From: Hyperoodon ampullatus
Lineage: Eukaryota > Chordata > Mammalia > Artiodactyla > Ziphiidae
DNA length: 64,000 bases
Direction of reading: 5' to 3'
Assembly (NCBI GenBank): GCA_949752795.1
Contig: OX457057.1
Span: 101,583,513-101,647,512 of the forward strand
This document shows, in pieces, positions 23,921 to 51,232 of the stretch. The notes under the pieces were generated by a model. That model did no database searches. It saw only the letters and a program-made list of their open reading frames with translations, and was not told where the DNA came from. The position numbers and the translations under genes are program-made. Position 1 is the first letter of the stretch. Every line of letters starts with the position of its first letter.

Positions 23921-26900
23921 CTAGGAAGAACAATGAATATCCTACAGTCAAAGAAATGGTCTTCAGGAACTCCCTAAAGAAGCCAGAATGACCCACAGAT
24001 AACTCCAGGGAAGGCAGCTCTTACTAAGGCTTCTGCTGATCTTGGAAATGAAGGGGAGTGCTCTAAGAGAGCAGATGTTCTAATGATTACTAAGACATGG
24101 ACTTAGAATGCCTCCTACCGTTACCACTACAGCAGATGTCACTAATTGTTTTTTGTTAAATAATGGTAAGATGATTCTGAACTTCCTCAACACACACCAA
24201 AAAGATGTTAGGGAAAAAAGACCCAGAAATTTACCAGTAGAGCAAAGTCACACTGAGATTAGAACTCCACCACTAATATACTTCATAGATGATTATGTAT
24301 AGGAAGTGGAAATTAGCTTGACAAAGTTAGCAGTCAACATTTTAAGCAGCCTGGCTCTGGGGTCCAAGACCCGCTGGCTGAGCTTCTGACTCCTCCCCTT
24401 TTCCATGGCAAAAAAATCCCGGCATTTTCAGCAACTGGAAGGCCAGTTTCCCTGCATGGTTTCCAACTGATGGAAAGAACCACTAATTGGAGTCCCAGAG
24501 ATTAGTACAAAAACAATGCAAATGGCTAGCAAAGCCAGGGGCCCCAAAATACTTACCCAACCTCCCTGGCCCTGGATATACTCTCGGATGGCAGTGTTCC
24601 CAATGATCATATTTGTCATGGACGTAGCCACCTGTCTTGCCATCTCAGGAGTCATGCGGACCACACATTCAAGAAGTTTCACTGACACTGCCAGAAAGGC
24701 TCTCTCATAAGCCAAGCTGGAATCCTGGGCACACCAGGCCTTGCTGAGAGATTTAACTGTGTCCTGAAGCATAGCTCCTGCCTGGGGTAAGATATGGGAT
24801 CTATCAGTGGAGTATCACTAAAAAAAGTACAGTAGGCTGCAGGTGTAGGAATCCAGTAAAGCAAGTGTTTCTCAAAGAGTGGCAAGTGCACATTGGTTGT
24901 ATCTAAGGTAATCTTAAGAAGTAGATGGATATAATTCAAAAAGAGTCATGTACCACAATGTTCATTGCAGCTCTATTTACAATAGCCAGGACATGGAAGC
25001 AACCTAAGCGTCCATCCACAGATGAATGGATAAAGATGTAGCACATATATACAATGGAATATTACTCAGCCATACAAAGAAACGAAACTGAGTTATTTGT
25101 AGTGAGGTGGACGGACCTAGAGTCTGTCATACAGAGTAAAGTAAGTCAGAAAGAGAAAAACAAATACCATATGGTAACACATATATATGGAATCTAAAGA
25201 AAAAAAAATGGTCATGAAGAACCTAGGGGCAGGACGGGAATAAAGATGCAGACCTACTAGAGAATGGACTTGAGGACATGGGGAGGGAGAAGGGTAAGCT
25301 GGGACAAAGTGAGAGAGTGGCATGGACATACATATACTACCAAATGTAAAACCGATAGCTAGTGGGAAGCAGCCTCATAGCACAGGGAGATCAGCTCGGT
25401 GCTTTGTGACCACCTACAGGGGTGGGATAGGGTGGGTGGGTGGGAGGGAGATACAAGAGGGAGGAGATATGGGGATATATGTATATGTATAGCTGATTCA
25501 CTTTGTTATAAAGCAGAAACTAACAGACCATTGTAAAGCAATTATACTCCAATAAAGATGTTAAAAAAAAAGAACAGAAAAAAAAAGAAGTAGATGGATA
25601 AACTTTTCTTACTTTAGTATTTTTAATTTATTGTACTGGGTATTAGAAAAAACCTAAGCAGCCCATCAAACCCATGATTTGCTCAGGATGAACAAAATGA
25701 TTAAAGGAAAAACAAAATGATTTGAAAGAAAAATACCAAGTACATCATAGCAGAGTTGGTCAAATTCTGAAGGTATGGCTTGAATGACTGAAGTCTGGGA
25801 AACTCTAAAGTAAAAAATAGATTAGCTTTTCCTCTTTCTCTTTCCTTCCCCAAAAGTTTGATCCAAGAGTCATTAGACGGGGCCGAGCAAGGTCTATTGT
25901 GGTGTAGTGTAGGGGACCCATGGTGGTCAAAGCAGGGTGTCAGAATGCAAACAAGCCAAGAAGGGCATCCATGGTGAGAGTACCTAGATCCTGGTTTCCA
26001 AATAGCGTTCTCCATTAAAAGAAACTAGAGCTCCCTGGAGAATGGCTAATTTCAGGCTGGGGCTTGGAAAATACAAGATCTTCTGTCAGAAATTAAAGAA
26101 GTACTCAGAGAATGATAGGGACATGCCAAAAAGACACAGTTCAGGTTGAAAGGTGGAAGCTAGGGCAATTTGAGCATACACATAAATAATAATAGTAACA
26201 GATTATAACCCACTGAATAAAGTAGGAATTCATGGGTCCACATTGATATAAAAAATAAATAAATGAATAGATTAAAATTTTGGTGAGAAATGGGGTATCT
26301 ACGTGGTTTCAAAGTACTTCCCTACAAGACACTTACTAATTAAAGGTGAAAAGATTAATTTGATAGTGAAAAAGCCTTGCAGACACCATTTTAAGTGATT
26401 AAAGTTAACACCAGTACTGGGACAAATTGAAATCTGCGCCACTTCATAGGATGCAGTGAAATGAACACAGCAACACTTCTGTGCTATTCCTACCAAAGGT
26501 ACGTATCCTGTATCGATTCAAGAGGAAACATCGAACAAACCCAAGTTAAGGGACATTCTTCAAAATAATTGGCCCATAATTGTCAAGGGTCAAGGTCATG
26601 AAAATCAAGGAAAGACTGAGGAACTACTCCAAATTGAAGGAGACGAAAGAGACATGACAACTAAGTGTAATATCTGATTCTGGCCTAGATCCTTCTGCTA
26701 TGCAGGTGACCCTTGAACAACACAGAGGTTAGGGGAAACAATCCCCTGCATAGTTGAAAACCTACATATAACTTTATGGTTGGCCCTCCATATCTGCGGT
26801 TCCACATCTGCAGATTCAACCAACTGCAGATCGTGTAGTACTGTACTATTTATTGAAAAAAAAAAGCATATAAGTGGACCCATGCAGTTCAAACCTGTGT

Positions 26901-29900
26901 TGTTCAAGGGCCAGCTGTAAGTGAAAGTGACATCATTGGGACAACTGAGAAAATCTGAGGGGGATCTGAGGATGAGATGATAATGTATTAATGCTAAATT
27001 CCTGGTTTTGATGGTTAGACTGTGGTTATATAAGAGAATGTCCTTGTTTGAAGGGCGTGATGGAACAACATGTTGGCTACTTACTCTCAAATGATTCAAC
27101 TTTTCTGTGAGTTTGAAGCTGTTTCCAAAATAATTTTTTTAATTAAAAAGAAAAAGTAGGGCTTCCCCGGTGGCACGGTGGTTGAGAGTCTGCCTGCTGC
27201 TGCAGGGGACACGGGTTCGTGCCCCGGTCCAGGAAGATCCCACATGCAGTGGAGCGGCTGGGCCCGTGAGCCATGGCCGCTGAGCCTGCGGGTCCGGAGC
27301 CTGTGTTCTGCAACAGGAGAGGCCACAACAGTGAGAGGCCCGCATACCGCAAAAAAATAAAAATAAAAAAAATAATAAAAAAAGAGATTACCTTATTAAA
27401 AAAAAAAAAAAAGAAAAAGAAAAAGTAGGGCTTCCCTGGTGGCGCAGTGGTTGAGAGTCCGCCTGCCGATGCAGGGGACACGGGTTCGTGCCCCGGTCCA
27501 GGAAGATCCCACATGCCGCGGAGCGGCTGGGCCCGTGAGCCATGGCCGCTGAGCCTGCGCGTCCGGAGCCTGTGCTCCGCAACGGGAGAGGCCACAACAG
27601 TGAGAGGCCCACGTACCGCAAAAAAGAAAAAAAGAAAAAAAAGAAAAAGTAGATCCAGCTACCAGCTACCTAGGAAAGCTTCAGTGCAAGCAATTAAGTG
27701 TGATAAGTCCAGTTCTGCCTGAGCTGCATTCAGTAGGAAGATAAAGCATAATGGTTAAGGGTGTGGTTCAGCACAGAGATACAGAGAATAGATTGGTGGT
27801 GACCAGGAGATAGGGCGAGGTCAAAATGGGTAAAGGGGGGACTTCCCTGGTGACACAGTGGTTAAGAATCCGCCTGCCAATGCAGGGGACACGGGTTCGA
27901 GCCCTGGTCCAGGAAGGTCCCACATGCCACGGAGCAACAAAGCCTGTGGGCCACAACTACTGAAGCCCGCGTGCCTAGAGCCTGTGCTCCACAACAAAGA
28001 GAAGCCACTGCAATGAGAAGCCTGCGCACCACCACGAAGAGTAGCCCCCGCTCACCGCAACTAGAGAAAGCCCACGTACAGCAACGAAGACCCAACGCAG
28101 CCAAAAATAAAATATTAATTAATTAATTAATTAATTAATTTAGAAAAACAAAAAGAACCAAAATGGGTAAAGGGGGTCAATTTTATGGTGACAGAGAGAA
28201 ACTAGACTTTTGGTGGCAAGCATGCTGTGGTGTATACAAAAGTGGAATTATAATGTTGTACACATGAAACTTATGTAAAGTTATAAAGCAATGCTACCTC
28301 AATTTAAAAAAAGGTGTGGGGCTTCCCTGGTGGCGCAGTGGTTGAGAGTCCGCCTGCCGATGCAGGGGACGCGGGTTCGTGCCCCGGTCTGGGAGGATCC
28401 CACATGCCGCGGAGCGGCTGGGCCCGTGAGCCGTGGCCGCTGAGCCTGTGCTCCGGAGCCTGTGCTCCGCAAGGGGAGGGGCCACAGCAGTGAGAGGCCC
28501 GCCTACCGCAAAAAAAAAAAATAAAATAAAATAAAATAAAAAAAGGTGTGATTCTGGAATCAGTCTGGGTTCAAATCCTAACTTCAATGCTTACTAAATA
28601 ATCTAATTACTTATTTCCCTATTCTTCAGTTTCCTTATCTGCTTAAATGGATGCTAAGTCAGAAAATACTTTTTGAGGACCTACTGTATATCATGTTCTG
28701 TTCTAGGTTGTGTGAATATAGCAGTGGACAAAATGGGTTAGATGTTTGCTCTCACAGTGTTACATGCAGATGGGAGAGGTTGCACTGTGGATAACAGTTT
28801 CTATAATGCCTCATAGAGTGGTGTAAGGATTAAATGAGATAATAAGGGTAAAGCATTTAGAATACTGTCTGGCACATGGTAAGTGATGAGTTAATATTAG
28901 CTGTCATTATTGATATTAATCAGCAACCTCTTCTAGAACATTGCCTATGGTATTTACATCCCATACAGAGTCCAGGAATCAGGACACTGATGAAAAGCCA
29001 GATACGCCCTAGTGGGCTGCTGTAAGCACTTATCCTTCATTGCATCGGATTTGTCAAATGCCTATCCTTCCTGTATATAATTTTATTGCTGGACCTTGAG
29101 GAAAAAAAGATGTCCACTACCAGCAAAATAAATATTAAAACAGGTGCATAAAAGAATAAAATGCTTTACCAAGAATAAAATGCTATATGTATGCTCTATG
29201 CCATTAAGCACAGCTCTGATGAAAAACAAATAGAAACAATCTGAAGGCTGATCAGTCTATGCCAAAAGCTCTCCACCTCGACACCACCTAGGCTTTGATT
29301 AACTGCTAAAGAATTGGCAGTTGAAGAATTCCTGCTGTATCTCCTTGGATGCATTAAGCCCCCAAATCTTTCACAGAACATTTCTAGTCACAGTATAGGA
29401 GTAGTCAGAGAAGGATATCTGAAATAGAAAAAAAGCAGCAAACAATAGAAGGAAGTAGCAGAAACTTGACCTGTCCCTGAATGGTTTCTGCGATGATGTT
29501 TTTGGCAGGAGCTTCCAATTCTCCATTGAACTTGTCACCCAACATCCGAAGGCGACCAGCAATGATGGCCACATCAAAAGAGCAGACCTCTCCTAAAACA
29601 GAGGGAACACAGTCACATTCGTCACAATGCTTGAAGGGATGGCAAGTCCCAGGAATCTGGGCATTGAAGAAAATTCTCTAGACTTTTAAAACAATTTGGG
29701 CATCATTCTCTCCCAAGAAAATCTTCAATATTCTGTCAACACCAATAGAAGACAGAAAACCTCCCTTCACTGAGAATCTCTTTCCCTTCTATAAAGACTT
29801 CAGATATTGCTGAAAGCTTAGAGTTTACCTTTTGAAACTTAAGAAGAAATAAGTAAGCATATTCAGATTCTCTTGTTGACCTGCAATTACCACTTCAGGC

Positions 29901-30039
29901 CAGAAGCCTTACCTGAATCTGGTTCGTCTGCACAATGAAGGGTCCGGTTAGCAACCTGACAAGTGGGACCTAAGAAGTCTGTGAGTAGAGAGTCTACAAT
30001 GCATTCCGTTTGCTCCTCAAAGGTTCGGGGGCTCTTCAT
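23903..30039 (-). CDS. BCL2L15: BCL2L15 (Bfk), Bcl-2 family protein, complete, 4 coding exons
   Basis: BCL2L15 is a divergent Bcl-2 family member, described as weakly pro-apoptotic. Coding exons, in transcript order: 30039-29913, 29592-29471, 24781-24557 and 23920-23903. They total 492 bases, or 163 residues plus stop, the same length as the human protein. The N-terminus reads [18 protein letters not shown]3-like LRMLGD lies at residues 57-62. The C-terminal YIQGQGGW fits the BH2 region and runs into ENLES, split by the last intron. Introns are GT-AG; the intron 2 donor is the weaker GTCAAG. The spliced form has no membrane anchor. It lies between PTPN22 and AP4B1 as in human. Confidence 0.94.
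24557..24781 (-). CDS. BCL2L15: BCL2L15 coding exon 3
   Basis: 225 bases, residues 84-158, between acceptor ACCCCAG and donor GTAAGT (24556-24551). Includes [20 protein letters not shown] and ends IQGQGGW. The open frame runs on through the donor for 42 more codons. Confidence 0.94.
24932..25584 (+). mobile_element. Young 5'-truncated L1 in BCL2L15 intron 2
   Basis: 653 bases of ORF2 C-terminus and 3' UTR, ending 'ccaataaagatgtt' plus an A-rich tail. The TSD AAGAAGTAGATGGATA lies at 24916-24931 and 25585-25600. It is antisense to BCL2L15, and its left edge is about 150 bases from exon 3. Confidence 0.95.
26040..27130 (+). repeat. Old L1M-type 3' region, interrupted by MER2
   Basis: Contains 'aattggcccataattgtcaa', 'ggatctgaggatgagatgat' and 'actgtggttatataagagaa', phrases of old mammalian L1 3' ends. 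A MER2-like element sits at 26705-26925. Right boundary approximate. Confidence 0.5.
26705..26925 (+). repeat. MER2-like DNA transposon
   Basis: Terminal inverted repeats 'aggtgacccttgaacaac' and 'gttgttcaagggccagct' enclose 'tttatggttggccctccata' and 'gttcaaacctgtgtt'. Matches MER2 of the Tigger/pogo group. Confidence 0.8.
27159..27420 (+). mobile_element. CHR-type SINE, first of a same-site pair
   Basis: SINE body 27159-27350 plus an A-rich tail. Preceded by AAAAAGAAAAAGTAG, which recurs after its tail and again after the next SINE. Confidence 0.93.
27428..27640 (+). mobile_element. CHR-type SINE, second of a same-site pair
   Basis: Near-consensus short subtype with an AAAAAG-type tail. 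Flanked by AAGAAAAAGTAG on both sides (27416-27427 and 27641-27652). Confidence 0.94.
27841..28158 (+). mobile_element. Long CHR-type SINE with 18-base TSD
   Basis: About 318 bases with a (TTAA)n tail at 28113-28140. The duplication CAAAATGGGTAAAGGGGG lies at 27823-27840 and 28159-28176. It landed in an old L1-type 3' UTR fragment visible on both sides (27770-27840 and 28159-28310). Confidence 0.95.
28318..28537 (+). mobile_element. CHR-type SINE with TSD
   Basis: Short subtype with an (AAAAT)n tail. Flanked by AAAAAAAGGTGTG on both sides. It is the fourth SINE in 1.4 kb of BCL2L15 intron 2. Confidence 0.94.
28545..28920 (+). repeat. MIR-like and L2-like relics
   Basis: 28545-28650 shows 'gtgattctggaatcagtctg' and 'cttcagtttccttatctgct'. 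28790-28920 shows 'gtaaggattaaatgagataa' and 'actgtctggcacatggtaag', the MIR 3' half. A 'gaggacctactgtatatcat' stretch lies between them. Confidence 0.6.
29471..29592 (-). CDS. BCL2L15: BCL2L15 coding exon 2 (BH3-like motif)
   Basis: 122 bases between acceptor TGTTTTAG and donor GTCAAG. Encodes the end of Gly43 and residues 44-83, including [19 protein letters not shown], which contains the BH3-like LxxxGD core. Phase 1 in, phase 0 out. Confidence 0.94.
29913..30039 (-). CDS. BCL2L15: BCL2L15 coding exon 1
   Basis: ATG at 30039-30037, codons 1-42 plus one base. Ends CCAGATTCAG before the donor GTAAGG (29912-29907). An upstream non-coding exon is possible but was not identified. Confidence 0.94.
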
Positions 30040-30846
30040 TTTAGGTGCTTATGGCCAAGTTTTGCTTTTCTACAAAACAAAGCAGTTTTCAGTTCAGAAG
30101 GAAGTCAGAAACACTGGTAAACCAGATGTGTCCCTCTTGTAAAATTTCTTAATGGAGTCCTGGAGCCTTACCCACCACCTGTCTTCAAAACAGCTGCTCA
30201 GAAAGGTGGGACTTCTCTGAAGAGCTCACCCACACACAGCTGGGGAGGTTTGTCGAAGACTTTCAGTTCCTTATCTCAGAGCCACACCCAAGCCAGTACC
30301 TAGGGTTAATGAATAACTTTAATAGTTAGATAGCCAATCTAGAACCGAAAGAGTCAAGGAAGAGCCTCTTGGGCAACACTGAGAAACTTCCTGCTGGGTT
30401 CTGGGTACGGTGTAATTTAAAGAAAGAAATTTTGAAGTTCTATCACACAAGCATTCAACTCCTGACTATGGCATTTGTTTGCCACTATCACACACCGATT
30501 ACTTACTGAGTACCAGTGTGTAAGAAACTACACGTACTTGGCACTATAAATAACCCAGAAAAACGACAGATACAGTTCCCATCCTCATGGAGTCATATTT
30601 CAGCATGAATGACAGATATTAAATGACTAATCATATAATTTCTTGTGCTTATTAAGATATAGTGTGTTAGTACAGTGTATAATAAGGAAACAAACCTGGG
30701 GGTAAGGAAGGCTTCCTTGAGTAGTAACATCTGAGTTGAGCTCTGAAGGACAAGCAGGGATTCATTAGGCAAAGAGTAGGAATAAGACCATTCCAGATTT
30801 ACAGGATATATAAAAGCTGAAAAGGTGAATAAAAATTTGGGCATTT

Positions 30847-31057
30847 GGGCTTCCCTGGTGGCGCAGTGGTTGAGAGTCCGCCTGCCGATGCAGGGGACAC
30901 GGGTTCGTGCCCTGGTCCGGGAGGATCCCACATGCCGCGGAGCGGCTGGGCCCGTGGGCCATGGCCGCTGAGCCTGCGCGTCCGGAGCCTGTGCTCCGCA
31001 ACGGGAGAGGCCACAAGCAGTGAGAGGCCTGCATATGGCAAAAAAAAAAAAAAAAAA
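30847..31057 (+). mobile_element. CHR-type SINE with TSD upstream of BCL2L15
   Basis: Short subtype. AAAATTTGGGCATTT flanks it on both sides. It lies about 800 bases upstream of the BCL2L15 start codon, in the opposite orientation. Confidence 0.95.
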
Positions 31058-31059
31058 AA

Positions 31060-34000
31060 TTTGGGCATTTGAGGAATTGTAAATGGGGACAACACAAAGT
31101 ATTTCACAGGGAAATAACAAGGATTAAATAAGATAATGTTATGTGGAATGACCCAACAGTATCTGACACACAGCAAGTGTTAAATATATTCCTTTTAGCC
31201 CAAGGTCTAATGACCAGGATAAAAGGGATCTGGGATTTACTCTCTAATAGAATTAATTGGGATTTTCCTAACAGGGTTGGACTCCATTGTCGTTTTACAG
31301 GTTCTCAGGATTGGACACTTCATAGTGGCTGCCTTCTTAATGTAACTACACGTAGATTCTGGGTTTGTATCTCAGAAGCAGCACTCAAACCTATCAGCCC
31401 TTCCAGGTATTCTGACCTGGTGAACTAGTAAGAGATTCAAGCAGAAACAGTAAGTTAGTTGTTCAAAGTGGAATTTCTAGCTTGCAAGATAATCAGAGCC
31501 AATCTTCTGCTTTCTATTCCATTCTAAAAAAAAACATCATAAATTCCTTTCAGACTAGGAACAGGAATTATGTAGCTGAAGGGCCATTTTTATTTGTCAT
31601 TATCAATCATTAGGGCTGAAACTTCAGTTTCTACTAAATAGCCTTCAGACCTCTAATGTCAGAGAGAATTCTAGGTCAACCTCCTTTCACACTAGAGTGA
31701 GCCACTGACAAGTTAAGGATTCCAACAAGTACATTTATGACATACTCCCAATATAATATACAAAAACAAAAAATTATAAGATACTATCCAACTGGTGTTA
31801 AATAGCTTGCCCAAGGTAAGTGGCATCAATAAGTGGCAGAATAGAAATTTAAAACCAAGTGTGTCTTACCATTAATAATAAACCTTTTCCCACAATAATA
31901 AACCACCTTCCTCATTTCACTACTGATATGCTTATGGGCAAATGCCATCTTGGGAATCTAATCTTTGCGTAATCTTATCTATCCTTTGCATTATCTGTAC
32001 AATCAATGTTGTAAGGCTACAGAAACAGAGTATACCCTTCATGAGCAATGTGGGGTAAAAATTCCTTCTTTGTTTATTTCTCTCTGGGCCTTCAATGTAG
32101 CACCCTCCCAACTACCCCTTCCCCTCCCTACCAGCCCACATACCCTTCACTCTTGCAGTTCAAATACTGTACTCTTAATTATTACTGAAAAATAAGGCCA
32201 GAATTTTTTCACTATCACTTGCTTCTCTTGCTGTTCTGGCGGTAACAATTAATATCCCTTTCCCAAAGCCTCATCTCATTATATCATTGGCTCAAAATCC
32301 AGGATCTTGTCATCTGCACCAGGTCCACATGTGAATGAGGATCCTGGGATACAGCTCCTCTCAACATGAAGACCTATAACTAAGAAAAAAAGTTCTTTGT
32401 CTCCCCTCCCCCAAACACCCAATATATGAGAAAGGGACAAAATAATTGTAACAGAACTCCCATTCAAAAAGGAGGAGGGAATGGAGACATTTAACAGTCA
32501 CTGGTCCATAGCAGTAAAATGATCATCAGGAACTATGCAAATGACTGCCTCTGTAATATTCCAAAGCACCACTGTCATTGGTGGGCACTCATTGTATGTG
32601 TTACTATTTACCAACTAAGACAGACATTAGAAGTCCATTTATCTAAAAGCAGAGTATCAACTACCCTTGTGGATTTTAAAGATAAGCATCTACTTATATC
32701 ATCAAACCATGTATCTGCAGAGGCTAGAGAGCTCCTAGGGAGAAGGAATATTAAATAATTAACTTCATGGTATACTTAAGCTTTAGTCATTTTGCTTGTA
32801 AATTAGTAAAACCGGACTACAGTTAAGAGAAATCAGTTCTTCATTGAGATCATTTTAAAATTACACTTTTCAAAAGCAACAGTTTCATATTCTGCCATGC
32901 CCCTACTTTACAGAAAAGCAACCAGGTAGGGCTTAATCTTCTAAAAGCTCCAATAGTTGGGATCACTTTAGCAACATTCAATTGCTGAGCTGTACCTAAT
33001 TTTCTTTAGGTCAATATTTCAATTATAGTCTTTAATTTTTTAAAAAGTCAATCAATTTACTCAGTTTCTACCACTTACATTCTGTTCCCTTGTAACACTT
33101 AAAACTGGCAGCACTTAACACTTCGATTTTGTTTTAATACCTAATTAAACATTCACAGTTTAACTAAACAAGTCAAAACATGGAAAGCAATTCTGAAGCT
33201 GTTCTGATCCCCCTACTTCCAGTCCCTGGGGATCTATGGTCTAGATCAGACTTTTCAACTGGGGGTGATTCTGACCCCCACAGTAACTTGGCAATGTCTG
33301 AAGACAGTTTTAGTTGTCACAACTAGGGGTTCTATTGGCATCTAATGGTATAGATCAGAGATATGGCTAATGATTATCCTACAGTGCACAGGAAAACCCC
33401 CTACGGCAAAGAATTATATGGCCCCAAATGTCCGTAGTACCACTTTTGAGAAACCCTAGTCTAGATGGAATTCCATCTATTGTCCTCTATGTGGTCAACA
33501 CAATACAATAAAACACACTTCAAACACCAACCCCCAAACACCATCAGAATCTAATTACTTACAGCCATTCATTCAATGCTATTTATTGAGTAATCGCTAT
33601 GTGGTCGGCACCGTAGAGACAGTAGGAAAGAAAGATAATCACTGTCCTTAGAAACTGTCTGGTTGAGACAGACAACTCACAAACCCAGGCCCTTGTCAGA
33701 AAATTCAGCACTGTTATCTACTCTTATTAAAAGCTTAATTGAGAGAAATGATGGTGAAGCATTATTTGAAGGATATGCAGTCCACCTATGTATCTAGGAA
33801 GAAGTCCTTAAATTAAGCTGGATGATATTTGGGTCACAGTGTCTGTAATCCTTGAAGAAATGCCCTCACTAAGCTCCATATTAAAGTTATGCTGTTTGTA
33901 CTGAAGAACACCATAAGCAAATCATGTGAAACTCTTTACTAACTTCCCATAGGAATCTTCTGCATATCACTCAGTGCCATCCATGTGAAACTACATGTAA

Positions 34001-34790
34001 ATTTCTCTTCAAAATTAGAATTGAAATGTTTCTTCCTCTCTTGTACCAACTATACAACCATTTCTCTTTATTCTGACTACCAAATCTCTTAGAGAGCTAA
34101 ATCTGAGGTTCAACTATATCAACTACGTAGGCCCTTTCAGCCTGAACATTTGTATATGTTCCCATCCCTGACCCAGCTGGTTTTCACAGGTATTTTTATT
34201 TTTCCTGTGCTGGATTCCCTGGTTATTTATACTTTACCATCACTTTATTACATCTGTTTTTGCCATAAGTTGTCTCAGTGATTAAAACGTGGTCAGGTAT
34301 GAATAAAATTAAATGTGAGAAAGAGTGACAAGAAAACAATTACAACAGTGCTGCTAGACGTGTGCACTGACTGCTTTCACAGCTTGAATGAGACCCCTGA
34401 TGAAGGCAGGAGGGTCACAGAAAACTTCCTGAAAGAGCTCATGCCTGAGCTGAACACTGAAAGATAGACGAGGTGTTACTTAAAGAAGACATGAGGGTGA
34501 GGAAATGGTCTAGGCAAGAAGAAAAAGCAGGTACCAAAGCACAAAGGTGAGAGAGAGCCAAGTGTATTCAGGGAACTGCAAGTGGTTTGCTTTTGCCAGA
34601 ACAGAGGGTATCCTGGGGAGTGCTGAGACATGGCACTGAAGTACTTTAGATGCCAGGCTAAGGACTCTGAACTCTGGCCTAAAAAGCATGATTAGAAATA
34701 TGAGAACAGTCAGGAATTTACTGCAATAACCTAGGGAAGAAAAGATGACCCCCACAAATGATGACCCAGTCAGTTTCCAGACACATCAGG
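31060..34790. other. Intergenic region between BCL2L15 and AP4B1, no gene seen
   Basis: Contains a MER20-like element (33250-33465) and L2/MIR-like scraps around 33560-33680 and 34290-34490. No exon, CpG island or RNA gene was recognised. Confidence 0.5.
33250..33465 (+). repeat. MER20-like DNA transposon
   Basis: Runs from 'cttttcaactgggggtgatt' through 'ggcaatgtctgaagacagtt', 'cctacagtgcacaggaaaac' and 'aaagaattatatggccccaa' to 'ttttgagaaaccct'. Follows MER20 closely. Confidence 0.8.
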
Positions 34791-34794
34791 CATC

Positions 34795-34800
34795 TTTAAT
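34795..34800 (-). terminator. Candidate AP4B1 poly(A) signal (ATTAAA)
   Basis: ATTAAA on the minus strand, about 275 bases past the AP4B1 stop codon. This is a common variant hexamer, and no canonical AATAAA was noticed nearer. Inference only. Confidence 0.35.
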
Positions 34801-35073
34801 GAGTAAAATAATCCCTTAAACTGATTAGGAAAGAATCCAAATCCTACCCTCACCCCATTCCCACCCCCTTACCAACCACATTAACCTTTACCACATCACC
34901 TGGAAAAACGGGGTCATTCACCAATGATCTTTGGACAAGAATGTAAGAATTCTCATTCCCAGATTCCCATTCTCCTTTGCCTTTGATATTATCTGGACTT
35001 ACAAGCAGCTATAATAAGAAAAACTAAGGAACTCTGACAGCTATTCATCTCACTCAGGACAGGCAAGAAGCTG

Positions 35074-50757
<15,684 letters not shown>

Positions 50758-51066
50758 CAACCTTGTTTGATCCAACACTGCACTTTTTTAAAAAAAATTC
50801 ATCGAGTTGTTTATTTTCAAAGTTAGCACTCTTTGTATTTCTACCACTAACAGATGGGCAGTGCCACGTCAACACTGTACTTTTGAAGATAGTGGCTGAT
50901 GGCTTATTTGGGGCCTTACTTTTCTGTGGTACATGCCCACCCTGTAACAAGACTTCTCAAAGCGTGTTCATTGGAATCCTAGTGCCTATGGAATCCTTAG
51001 TTCTATAATTGACTGGTGTTTAAGAAACACTTTACATTATAACCCCTTTACAGTATATATGAGCAC

Positions 51067-51072
51067 ATTAAA
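51067..51072 (+). terminator. Candidate DCLRE1B poly(A) signal (ATTAAA)
   Basis: ATTAAA about 310 bases after the stop codon. No AATAAA was noticed between the stop and here. A SINE relic follows at 51141. Inference. Confidence 0.3.
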
Positions 51073-51140
51073 TGTTCTGGGAAGTCCTGCAGTAATTTAA
51101 TCTGTTTAACTTTGTTTAACCCAGTATTTCTCCAAACTTC

Positions 51141-51232
51141 TTTTTTTTTTTGGCTGTGTGGCATGCGGGATCTTAGTTCCCTGATCAGGGATTGAACCCG
51201 CGCCCCCTGCAGTGGAAGCAGAGTCCTAACCA
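51141..51232 (-). mobile_element. Truncated short tRNA-derived SINE
   Basis: T run, then 'gatcttagttccctgatcag' and 'ggattgaacccgcgccccct', ending at 'gtcctaaccac'. The 5' end (GGACTTCCC) is missing. TCTCCAAACTTC and TCTCCAGACTTT flank it. Confidence 0.85.
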
